From positions 186,001-250,000 of the forward strand of contig NZ_JAJIWO010000007.1 of assembly GCF_020880695.1 (NCBI RefSeq): a DNA stretch of 64,000 nt. The letters are read 5' to 3'. The notes under the pieces are model-generated. The model saw nothing but the letters and a program-made list of their open reading frames with translations. It was not told where the DNA came from and searched no databases. The stretch's first letter is position 1; each line of letters begins with the position of its first letter. The stretch comes from Mucilaginibacter sp. UR6-11. Lineage in GTDB: Bacteria; Bacteroidota; Bacteroidia; Sphingobacteriales; Sphingobacteriaceae. Both the position numbers and the translations under genes were made by a program. Positions 36,884 through 43,687 of the stretch are shown in pieces.

Positions 36884-36902
36884 GATAAGTATGACACTTA
36901 TC
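36884..36902. promoter_or_regulatory. Perfect palindrome, probable TetR operator
   Basis: GATAAGT and ACTTATC form a perfect 7-bp inverted repeat around ATGAC, 40 bases before the TetR-type gene. Size, symmetry and position match a TetR-family autoregulatory operator. It lies in the divergent gap with the cryptochrome gene, so it may also affect that gene. Confidence 0.6.
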
Positions 36903-36942
36903 AGGCGCATTACCGCTAACTTTATTTTACAAATTATTTGTT

Positions 36943-37602
36943 ATGGCTACTACAGAAAGCATACAAAAAGCATATATCAATTATGTGCTTACAGAAGGGC
37001 AGCAGCCCAAATCAGTATATGTTTTTGCTAAAAAGAACAAAATGCCCGAAGATGAATTTTACCGCTACTTTGGATCATTTGACGCTATTGAGCAATTTAT
37101 ATGGGCTGATCTGGCTAACCGGACGCTGACCGAAATAAAAACCCAGGAAGTTTGGGGACAGTACTCGGCACGCGAAAAGGCTTTATCTTTCTTCTACAGC
37201 TTTTTTGAGTTGTTAAAAAGCAGCCGCAGTTTTGCTGTTTACAGTGTTAAAAAGCAGCCCAAAGGCTTTACCACCCCGGCAATATTTACCGGCCTGAAAA
37301 CTGCTTTTGAGAATTTTGCCGATGAAATACTAAAAGAAGGCATTGAATCTACGGAGCTGTCGGATCGTAAATTCTTATCAAAACGCTATAAAGATGCACT
37401 ATGGGTGCAGTTTGGTTTTGTGTTGCATTTTTGGATCAATGATAACTCGGCCGGATTTGAAAAAACCGACGAAGCCATTGAAAAAGGAGTTAATGTAACT
37501 TTTGATCTGTTCCAGCGCTCACCTATTGATAACCTGTTTGAGTACGGCAAATTTTTGGCCCAAAACAGCGGACTAAAAGAAACAATGGGCTTTGGCAACT
37601 AA
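36943..37602 (+). CDS. TetR-family transcriptional regulator
   Basis: DNA-binding repressor-like protein of 219 residues. The N-terminal 50 residues form the HTH (SIQKAYINYVLTEGQQPKSVYVFAKKNKMPEDEFYRYF), with the recognition helix less canonical than in TetR itself. The remaining all-helical domain (about 75-205) resembles the TetR C-terminal dimerisation and ligand domain of Bacteroidota regulators. It overlaps the next gene by 11 bases and is preceded by a perfect palindrome likely to be its operator. The inducer is unknown. Confidence 0.82.
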   Translation: MATTESIQKAYINYVLTEGQQPKSVYVFAKKNKMPEDEFYRYFGSFDAIEQFIWADLANRTLTEIKTQEVWGQYSAREKALSFFYSFFELLKSSRSFAVYSVKKQPKGFTTPAIFTGLKTAFENFADEILKEGIESTELSDRKFLSKRYKDALWVQFGFVLHFWINDNSAGFEKTDEAIEKGVNVTFDLFQRSPIDNLFEYGKFLAQNSGLKETMGFGN

Positions 37603-38263
37603 AACATACGCTGCAATTTTTGATATGGATGGTACCATGGTGGACAATACTCCCTACCATTTCAAGTCATGGCAGGCCATTTTTAAAAAATATAATAAGG
37701 GTACCATAAGTGCCCAAACTTATTACACGCAAATAAGCGGGGTACCAATAATGGATACGTTAAAAGGCCTGTTTATGGATGCTGATGAGATTCAATTAAA
37801 ATCATTATTAAAGGAGAAAGAAGGATTATACAAAGAATTTTACGGCCCGTACGTAGCGCCGGTAAATGGCCTCGAGAATTTTTTAATCGAATTAAAAGAT
37901 GCCGGCTTTAAACTGGCGATGGCATCCTCGGCAACGGTTGATGATATAAACTTTATCCTGGGTCATCTGCCGGTAAGGCAATATTTTGACGTGATCATTG
38001 ACGGCAATCGCGTTAGCAAGGGTAAACCCAACCCCCAAATATTTTTAAAAGCTGCCGCCGATTTAGAAATCCAGCCGCAGGACTGCATCGTCTTTGAAGA
38101 CTCTATAGCCGGCATTAAAGCCGCCAACGCCGCTAAAATGAAAGTCATTGGCATAACTACCAGCCACGGGGCAGGTCAGCTGCAACCGGCAAACCTTATT
38201 ATAACAGATTTTACGGAACTAAATCCGCATAAGATAACCACATTATTTGAACAAGATCGGTGA
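37592..38263 (+). CDS. HAD-superfamily hydrolase (beta-phosphoglucomutase-like)
   Basis: Cytoplasmic phosphatase or phosphomutase of HAD subfamily IA. Motif I is AIFDMDGTMVDN with Asp11 as nucleophile and Asp13 as acid/base. Motif II is MASSAT, motif III is KGKPNPQIFLKAA, and motif IV is CIVFEDSIAGIKAA. The start must be the TTG at 37592, because the next in-frame ATG (37625) would remove the catalytic Asp11. The gene begins inside the TetR gene end, which implies translational coupling. The cap domain (about 18-85) is helical as in beta-PGM. Substrate unknown. Confidence 0.88.
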   Translation: MATKTYAAIFDMDGTMVDNTPYHFKSWQAIFKKYNKGTISAQTYYTQISGVPIMDTLKGLFMDADEIQLKSLLKEKEGLYKEFYGPYVAPVNGLENFLIELKDAGFKLAMASSATVDDINFILGHLPVRQYFDVIIDGNRVSKGKPNPQIFLKAAADLEIQPQDCIVFEDSIAGIKAANAAKMKVIGITTSHGAGQLQPANLIITDFTELNPHKITTLFEQDR

Positions 38264-39597
38264 TGAGTGATACCAAAGAACAAAGCAGCATACCCACCTC
38301 AAAAGTTGAACGGTCGGCGAAATTTGTCACCACCGGCTTTAAAGTTGGCGGCAATTATATTAAACATTATTCAAAAAAGCTGTTTAATCCGGACATGGAC
38401 CGGTCTGAATTGAATGAGGATAACGCGGCAGACATCTACCAATCATTAAGCGAATTAAAAGGCAGCGCCCTTAAAGTTGCCCAGATGCTAAGTATGGATA
38501 AAAACCTGTTGCCGCAGGCATATGTTGATAAATTTACACAGTCGCAATATAATGCTCCGCCCCTTTCGGGTCCGTTGATCATTCAAACCTTCAAAAAATA
38601 TTTTGGCAAATCGCCTGCCCAGATTTACGATCAGTTTAATATCAAATCAAGTAACGCGGCATCAATAGGCCAGGTGCACCAGGCTGAGCTGAATGGTAAA
38701 AAATTAGCCGTTAAAATTCAGTATCCCGGGGTTGGCGATTCTATATCATCGGATCTTAAACTGGTTAAACCTTTTGCGTTTCGCCTGCTGGGCATGAGCG
38801 AGAAAGAACTGGATGTTTATATGCGCGAAGTTGAAGAGCGGCTGCTTGAGGAGACAGATTATGAACTGGAAGTACGCCGTTCTATTGAATTTAGCAATGC
38901 TTGTGCTAACTTAAATAACATTGTATTTCCGAAATATTACCCTGAACTGTCCGGCCGCCGTATTATCACTATGGACTGGCTGGAAGGCAAGCACCTGCGC
39001 GAGTTTTTGGCCACCAATCCATCGCAGGAATTAAGAAACAAAATAGGCCAGGCTTTATGGGATTTCTACAACTTTCAACAACATGAGCTACGAGCCGTGC
39101 ATGCAGATCCGCACCCCGGCAACTTTATGATCACTGCTGATGAGAAACTGGGGGTTATTGATTTTGGCTGTATCAAAGAAATGCCTAATGATTTTTACTA
39201 TCCGTTTTTCTCGCTGACATCAACTAATTTGTTTGACAATAAAGAGGAAACGATTAAAGCTTTCCGCAAGCTGGAAATGATATTACCTAATGATACCCCG
39301 GCGCAGGTTGAGTTTTACTATACTATTTACAAGCAAATGATAAGCCTGTTTGCCAAACCTTATATAGCCGATACATTTGATTTCAGCAAAACCGGATTCT
39401 TTGATGAGCTTTTCGGCTTCGGCGAAAAAATATCAAAAATGCCCGAGTTTAAACAGGCCCGTGGCGTGAAGCATTTTATTTATGTTAACCGCACCAATTT
39501 TGGGTTGTACAATATTTTGCATGAACTTAAGGCACAAGTTAAAACCGATACCTACAAACCACATGTTGTTGAGCGGTTTGAGGTAGATGCTAATTAA
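38263..39597 (+). CDS. ABC1/AarF (UbiB-like) atypical kinase
   Basis: Protein-kinase-like ATPase of the ABC1/ADCK family. I start at ATG 38263 (overlapping the previous TGA by one base); a GTG one codon earlier is possible. The family KxGQ motif appears as ALKVAQMLSMD (Gly replaced by Ala). The Ala-rich nucleotide loop is SSNAASIGQVHQAEL, Lys is in KKLAVKIQYPGV, the catalytic loop is VHADPHPGNFM and the metal motif is IDFGC. Members support ubiquinone/menaquinone synthesis or lipid homeostasis. There are no quinone genes here, so the partner is likely the HAD protein or an unknown lipid path. Confidence 0.88.
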   Translation: MSDTKEQSSIPTSKVERSAKFVTTGFKVGGNYIKHYSKKLFNPDMDRSELNEDNAADIYQSLSELKGSALKVAQMLSMDKNLLPQAYVDKFTQSQYNAPPLSGPLIIQTFKKYFGKSPAQIYDQFNIKSSNAASIGQVHQAELNGKKLAVKIQYPGVGDSISSDLKLVKPFAFRLLGMSEKELDVYMREVEERLLEETDYELEVRRSIEFSNACANLNNIVFPKYYPELSGRRIITMDWLEGKHLREFLATNPSQELRNKIGQALWDFYNFQQHELRAVHADPHPGNFMITADEKLGVIDFGCIKEMPNDFYYPFFSLTSTNLFDNKEETIKAFRKLEMILPNDTPAQVEFYYTIYKQMISLFAKPYIADTFDFSKTGFFDELFGFGEKISKMPEFKQARGVKHFIYVNRTNFGLYNILHELKAQVKTDTYKPHVVERFEVDAN

Positions 39598-39621
39598 TTA
39601 TATTTACAAAAATTTAAACCT

Positions 39622-39936
39622 ATGTTGTTAAAAGATATCGTTGTGCACCAGGTATATTTCTGGCTGAATAACAAGGCAGATTTGCCTAAACTGATTGAAG
39701 GCTTAAACGTGCTGGTACCGATAACATCTATCCGCGATATACATATCGGTGTAGCTGCAAATACAGAGAAACGCGATGTAATTGAAAGCAGCTATGATGC
39801 CTCATTGCTGGTCACCTTTAATAGCATTGCAGATCATGACCATTACCAGGCCGCACACCTGCATGATATTTTCAGAGATGAATATGCCGGGCCGCTTTGT
39901 AAAAAAATAATGGTGCTGGATAGTATAGGTATTTAA
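39622..39936 (+). CDS. Dabb (stress-responsive A/B barrel) domain protein
   Basis: 104-residue ferredoxin-like protein of the Dabb family. It starts with IVVHQVYFWLNNKADLPKLIEGLNVL, and it has the conserved middle strand SYDASLLVTFNSIADHDHYQ with AAHLHDIF close behind. Such proteins dimerise into a small barrel. Functions range from polyketide cyclisation to none known. Its stop codon overlaps the stop of the opposing FAD oxidoreductase gene by four bases. Confidence 0.82.
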   Translation: MLLKDIVVHQVYFWLNNKADLPKLIEGLNVLVPITSIRDIHIGVAANTEKRDVIESSYDASLLVTFNSIADHDHYQAAHLHDIFRDEYAGPLCKKIMVLDSIGI

Positions 39937-41231
39937 TTAACCATCTTTCCATCTAAATCAACAGTCCTTGCAAAGGGGTTAAGAAACTGGTTGGCCAATA
40001 TGGCAAATTCGCGGCGGGTCACCGGTCTGTTCAGGTCAAAATCTGAAGTGAATTTATATTTGGCTTTCCATTCTTTTTGAATCGTTATCCGGAAAGATTC
40101 GGGGTCGGCCAGCGTGATCTCGCTGATAAAGGAAAGAAGGTTGCCCACGCTGAAGCCCTTATCGGGCTTGGTATTATTAAACCATATAAATGCCCGGCTG
40201 TAAATCTCCGTCAGCACCGGCTCTATTTCGGCTGTATTAACCGGCGCGTCGGGCATAAAAACAAATTGCCCGGCATTATTTGATACTCCCTTTAACAAAC
40301 CGGTAGCGGCTATTTGTTGTATGGCCTTGAAATAGCGGTCGGTTGGTTTAACATCGTCAAAAGGTAACAGATAGCCATTAAAATCCAGCAACTCACCTTG
40401 TATTACCCTTACCTTTAGGTTTTTATTGGTTGTTTTAAAAAACGCACAAAAAGCAGCCATGGTACCTGCGCCTTGTCCTATTGCCATTTGCATAGGTAAA
40501 TTTGCTTTGTCTGATAACGCTTTTTCGGTAACAAATAAGTTGTCGGCGTCTTTTACCACCAACGCACTCATAGGTACATAATAAGCGGGCTCGGGGTAAA
40601 CATTTTTATCTTTGTTGGTGGTCTGGACTGTCAAATTATCTCCGGCCGCAATAGCAGTACGGTATAAAGTGGTAGTACGGGCCACCGCTGGCGGAAACGA
40701 TGCGCCGGCAAGCTTCACTACTTCGCTTGCCTCTGTGGCATCAATCAATGTTTTTGTTTTTATGTAATCGGTACTGCCGTTTGAGGTAATAGTCACCTCC
40801 CACCCGGTTCCGTCTTTTTTAATAACTGTGTATGGGGCGTTTAATTTTATAGTCAGTCTTTTAGTAGTATCGGCTATTTTTTTAAGGATACCAGCGGCTG
40901 CAAAGGGCTCAAATTTCAAAGACGAATTGTAAGTGGTATCATAACCCGGTGTGTTTTTGTACAACTGGAGGACATGACTCCGAAACTCACCCCATATACC
41001 TGAAGGCACACTGCGACCCGCATCAACAGTGACAAGGCTTTTACCCTGCATGCTAGCCAGCCATTCCCCTTTAACCAGTAAAATTGTTTTTAATTTACTG
41101 CGTGAGCTTTGTATTGCGGCAGTAACCGCGCCTGGCCCGCCGCCAATAACCAGCACGTCGGTTTTTATGGTTTCAGCAGAACTGAAAGAAGAAAAAAAAA
41201 CAAAGATGAGAACAAATAACTTTTTAACCAT
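39933..41231 (-). CDS. Secreted FAD-dependent oxidoreductase with SLH-like C terminus
   Basis: Signal peptide 1-19 (FSSFSSAE), then an FAD dinucleotide-binding motif VLVIGGGPGAVTAA with glycines 30, 31, 32 and 34. The body resembles FAD_oxidored (PF12831) proteins, e.g. LIDATEASEVVKLAG. Residues about 290-430 carry two segments that look like S-layer homology repeats (LKGVSNNAGQFVFMPDAPVN; NRPVTRREFAILANQFLNP), each with the basic/aromatic pattern of cell-surface binding. FAD proteins of this class are usually periplasmic or cell-surface. The substrate is unknown. It is convergent with the Dabb gene. Confidence 0.75.
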   Translation of the reverse strand: MVKKLFVLIFVFFSSFSSAETIKTDVLVIGGGPGAVTAAIQSSRSKLKTILLVKGEWLASMQGKSLVTVDAGRSVPSGIWGEFRSHVLQLYKNTPGYDTTYNSSLKFEPFAAAGILKKIADTTKRLTIKLNAPYTVIKKDGTGWEVTITSNGSTDYIKTKTLIDATEASEVVKLAGASFPPAVARTTTLYRTAIAAGDNLTVQTTNKDKNVYPEPAYYVPMSALVVKDADNLFVTEKALSDKANLPMQMAIGQGAGTMAAFCAFFKTTNKNLKVRVIQGELLDFNGYLLPFDDVKPTDRYFKAIQQIAATGLLKGVSNNAGQFVFMPDAPVNTAEIEPVLTEIYSRAFIWFNNTKPDKGFSVGNLLSFISEITLADPESFRITIQKEWKAKYKFTSDFDLNRPVTRREFAILANQFLNPFARTVDLDGKMVN

Positions 41232-41281
41232 CTGCTAAATAAACATATATAAAACGCTAATTTAGATCAAACCTTTTACTT

Positions 41282-42958
41282 ATGGCAAAAAATCACAGTT
41301 CGAAGTACGTTATTTTACCAATAAGCTTTTTATTGAGTTTTGTTTTAGGTGCTTTTGTCTGGCATAAAATAGAAGCCGGCCAGATTACCCTAGGCGTGGT
41401 CGGCGAAGCTCAGAAAATCATTGGTATAGAATTTACCACATCTCAACGCGACTCCATGCTGGGTATGCTTGATAATCAGGCCAGAATGTACCAGGACCTG
41501 CGCAAACTAAAAATGCCAAACAGTGTTGTCCCGGCTTTAAACTTTAACCCGATTCCCATTGGATTTATCGCGCAGGATAAAACTAATGCCTTTAAACTGT
41601 CAAAAATCCCCTCCGTAAAAATGCCGGCCAATAGAAATGAGTTGGCCTTTTATACGATTAGGCAGTTAAGCGAGTTGATCCGCACCAAACAGATATCTTC
41701 TGTCGAGCTAACGCATTTTTTTATTGATCGCCTGAAAAAATATAACGGTCAGCTGCTTTATGTGGTAAACTTTACCGAAGAACATGCACTTAAACATGCC
41801 GCTATTGCCGACGCTGAAATAAAAGCAGGTAAATATCGTGGCGTTTTGCACGGTATCCCGTTTGGGGTAAAAGATCTCTTGTCATCGGCCGATTCAAAAA
41901 CAACTTTTGGCGCTGCGCCTTATAAAGACCAGCAGCTAAATATCGACGCCACTATAGTTAAAAGATTAGAAGACGCTGGTGCGGTATTAGTTGCCAAACT
42001 AACTTTAGGCGAGCTGGCCATGGGCGATACCTGGTTTGGTGGCATGACCCGTAACCCGTGGGATATCACCAGGGGCTCAAGCGGATCATCGGCCGGGCCC
42101 GCATCAACCGTTAGCGCCGGATGTTTACCTTTTGCAATCGGATCAGAAACTTTGGGCTCCATCGTATCTCCGTCAACCGAGTGTGGCGATACGGGTTTAC
42201 GTCCCTCATTCGGCAGAGTAAGCAAATATGGAGCAATGGCGCTAAGCTGGAGCATGGATAAATTGGGCCCGATAACCCGCAGCGTTGAAGACGCGGCTAT
42301 TGTTTTTAATGCGATACAAGGTACGGACCCCAACGATTTGAGTACCATTGGCGCCCCATTTAATTATGACGGTACAGTGCATGATTTAAAAGGATGGAAA
42401 ATTGGTTACATAAAATCCGCTTTCGGCAACCGGTATGCTAACAAAGCAAATGATTCACTTACACTGGTAAAATTGAAGGAATTGGGCGCTGAGCTGATTC
42501 CTGTTGAGGTGCCCGACCTGCCTTCGGGCGCAATAGCAATGGTTTTAGACGCCGAGGCCGGCGCAGCTTTTCAGGAGTTGATTTTGAACCATAAAGACGA
42601 TATGTTGGCACGACAGGGTAAAAATGCGTGGCCAAACATATTCCGTGCCGCACAGTTTATCCCGGCAGTTGAATACATACAAGCCAACCGCGCCCGTACG
42701 CTGCTTATACAGCAATGGTATGACAAATTAAAAGGACTGGATATTTATATTGCACCGTCATTTAGCGCTAACTTAAGGCTAACCAACTTAACAGGTAACC
42801 CTTGTGTTGTACTGCCAAATGGCTTTAATAAAGCCGGGCTGCCATCAAGCATCACCTTTATGGGTCAGCTTTTTGGCGAGGGTAAAACATTAGAGGCTGC
42901 CAGGATATACCAGGAAGCTACTGATTTTAATAAAAAACATCCTACCTTAAACTTTTAA
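41282..42958 (+). CDS. Amidase-signature hydrolase, membrane-anchored
   Basis: Ser-cisSer-Lys amidase. An N-terminal hydrophobic helix (about 12-27: ILPISFLLSFVLGAFVWH) and an extra 100-residue extension precede the catalytic domain and predict membrane anchoring with the catalytic part outside. Catalytic residues are Lys197 in FGVKDLL, cis-Ser269 in RGSSGSSAGP and nucleophile Ser293 in SETLGSIVSP. The spacing fits the family. Substrates could be peptide amides, amino-acid amides or cell-wall fragments. A 16-bp gap leads to the BstA-like gene, so the two may be cotranscribed. Confidence 0.87.
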   Translation: MAKNHSSKYVILPISFLLSFVLGAFVWHKIEAGQITLGVVGEAQKIIGIEFTTSQRDSMLGMLDNQARMYQDLRKLKMPNSVVPALNFNPIPIGFIAQDKTNAFKLSKIPSVKMPANRNELAFYTIRQLSELIRTKQISSVELTHFFIDRLKKYNGQLLYVVNFTEEHALKHAAIADAEIKAGKYRGVLHGIPFGVKDLLSSADSKTTFGAAPYKDQQLNIDATIVKRLEDAGAVLVAKLTLGELAMGDTWFGGMTRNPWDITRGSSGSSAGPASTVSAGCLPFAIGSETLGSIVSPSTECGDTGLRPSFGRVSKYGAMALSWSMDKLGPITRSVEDAAIVFNAIQGTDPNDLSTIGAPFNYDGTVHDLKGWKIGYIKSAFGNRYANKANDSLTLVKLKELGAELIPVEVPDLPSGAIAMVLDAEAGAAFQELILNHKDDMLARQGKNAWPNIFRAAQFIPAVEYIQANRARTLLIQQWYDKLKGLDIYIAPSFSANLRLTNLTGNPCVVLPNGFNKAGLPSSITFMGQLFGEGKTLEAARIYQEATDFNKKHPTLNF

Positions 42959-42974
42959 ATTATACCATATTAGC

Positions 42975-43511
42975 ATGAGCACCAATACAGCAATTGATCC
43001 GTTACAATACCCTATCGGTAAATTTACGCCCCCGGTATCCTACACTAAAGAAGAGATACAAATCTGGATAAACGACATTAATGAATTGCCGGGCAAGCTA
43101 CGTCAGGCAATCATCAGCTTAAATGAAACACAGCTCGATACGCCTTACCGCCCCGGCGGTTGGACGCTCAGGCAGGTTGTACATCATTTAGCTGATAGCC
43201 ACATGAATTCGCTGATAAGATTTAAATGGGCGCTAACCGAAGACAGCCCGGTTATTAAAGCTTATGACCAGGCAGCGTGGGCTATGCAAGCCGACTATAA
43301 ATTACCTGTTGAACCATCTTTAAAAATGCTGGAAGGCATACACCAGCACCTGGTTGTTTTATTTGAGAGTTTTAACGAAGCGCAATGGGACCGTTATTTT
43401 ATACATCCTGAAACGGGTGCGAATGTGCCGCTAAAAAGAAATCTGGCGTTATATTCATGGCATAGCAGGCACCATTTGGCACATGTTACCAATACCGTAG
43501 CCGGTTTTTAA
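42975..43511 (+). CDS. YfiT/BstA-like bacillithiol transferase family (DinB superfamily)
   Basis: 178-residue metal-dependent four-helix protein. Family marks are PIGKFTPP at 13-20, YRPGGWTLRQVVHHLADSHMNS (first metal His residues) and YSWHSRHHLAHV (C-terminal HxxxH pair). Close relatives (YfiT/BstA) transfer bacillithiol to electrophiles such as fosfomycin-like compounds. Whether this organism makes bacillithiol cannot be seen here. It follows the amidase gene by 16 bp and ends in a terminator. Confidence 0.82.
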   Translation: MSTNTAIDPLQYPIGKFTPPVSYTKEEIQIWINDINELPGKLRQAIISLNETQLDTPYRPGGWTLRQVVHHLADSHMNSLIRFKWALTEDSPVIKAYDQAAWAMQADYKLPVEPSLKMLEGIHQHLVVLFESFNEAQWDRYFIHPETGANVPLKRNLALYSWHSRHHLAHVTNTVAGF

Positions 43512-43530
43512 CCTCAACTGATACATTCTT

Positions 43531-43560
43531 AAAGGGGACCGCCGGGTATCTCCCCTTTTT
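43531..43560 (+). terminator. Terminator after the BstA-like gene
   Basis: AAAGGGGA/TCCCCTTT 8-bp stem, 12-base loop, then TTTTTGCTTTT. Placed 20 bases after the stop codon. Confidence 0.75.
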
Positions 43561-43571
43561 GCTTTTCAACC

Positions 43572-43627
43572 ATACCCCCTTAGCGGTATTTTGAACCAAT
43601 TTATAGGTAATACCCCCGTGGCGGTAT
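43572..43627. promoter_or_regulatory. Paired ATACC-N8-GGTAT operator repeats
   Basis: Two 18-base sites, 43572-43589 and 43610-43627, share ATACCCCCnnnGCGGTAT with identical perfect 5-bp arms. They are in the same orientation and 38 bp apart. The second overlaps the -33 region of the TonB-receptor promoter. This is the layout of a transcription-factor binding pair, possibly AraC-like or CRP-like; the protein is not encoded adjacent. Confidence 0.55.
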
Positions 43628-43657
43628 TGGCAGGGCTTTATTCAGACTATATTTTTG
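43627..43657 (+). promoter_or_regulatory. Promoter of the TonB-dependent receptor gene
   Basis: TTG at 43627-43629, a 20-base spacer and an exact TATTTTTG at 43650-43657, fitting the Bacteroidota consensus at both boxes. Transcription would begin about 43663, giving a leader of about 25 bases. Confidence 0.6.
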
Positions 43658-43661
43658 CACT

Positions 43662-43684
43662 TTATTTATAATTAGTCTAAATAA
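43662..43684. promoter_or_regulatory. Palindrome at the receptor start site, possible Fur-like box
   Basis: TTATTTA (43662-43668) and TAAATAA (43678-43684) are perfect 7-bp arms around nine bases. The block sits at the predicted transcription start and ends three bases before the ATG. A further AGACTA (43644-43649) / TAGTCT (43673-43678) pair frames the -7 box. An A/T-rich palindrome here fits iron-dependent repression by Fur, as expected for a siderophore receptor, but the Fur motif itself was not tested. Confidence 0.45.
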
Positions 43685-43687
43685 TAT

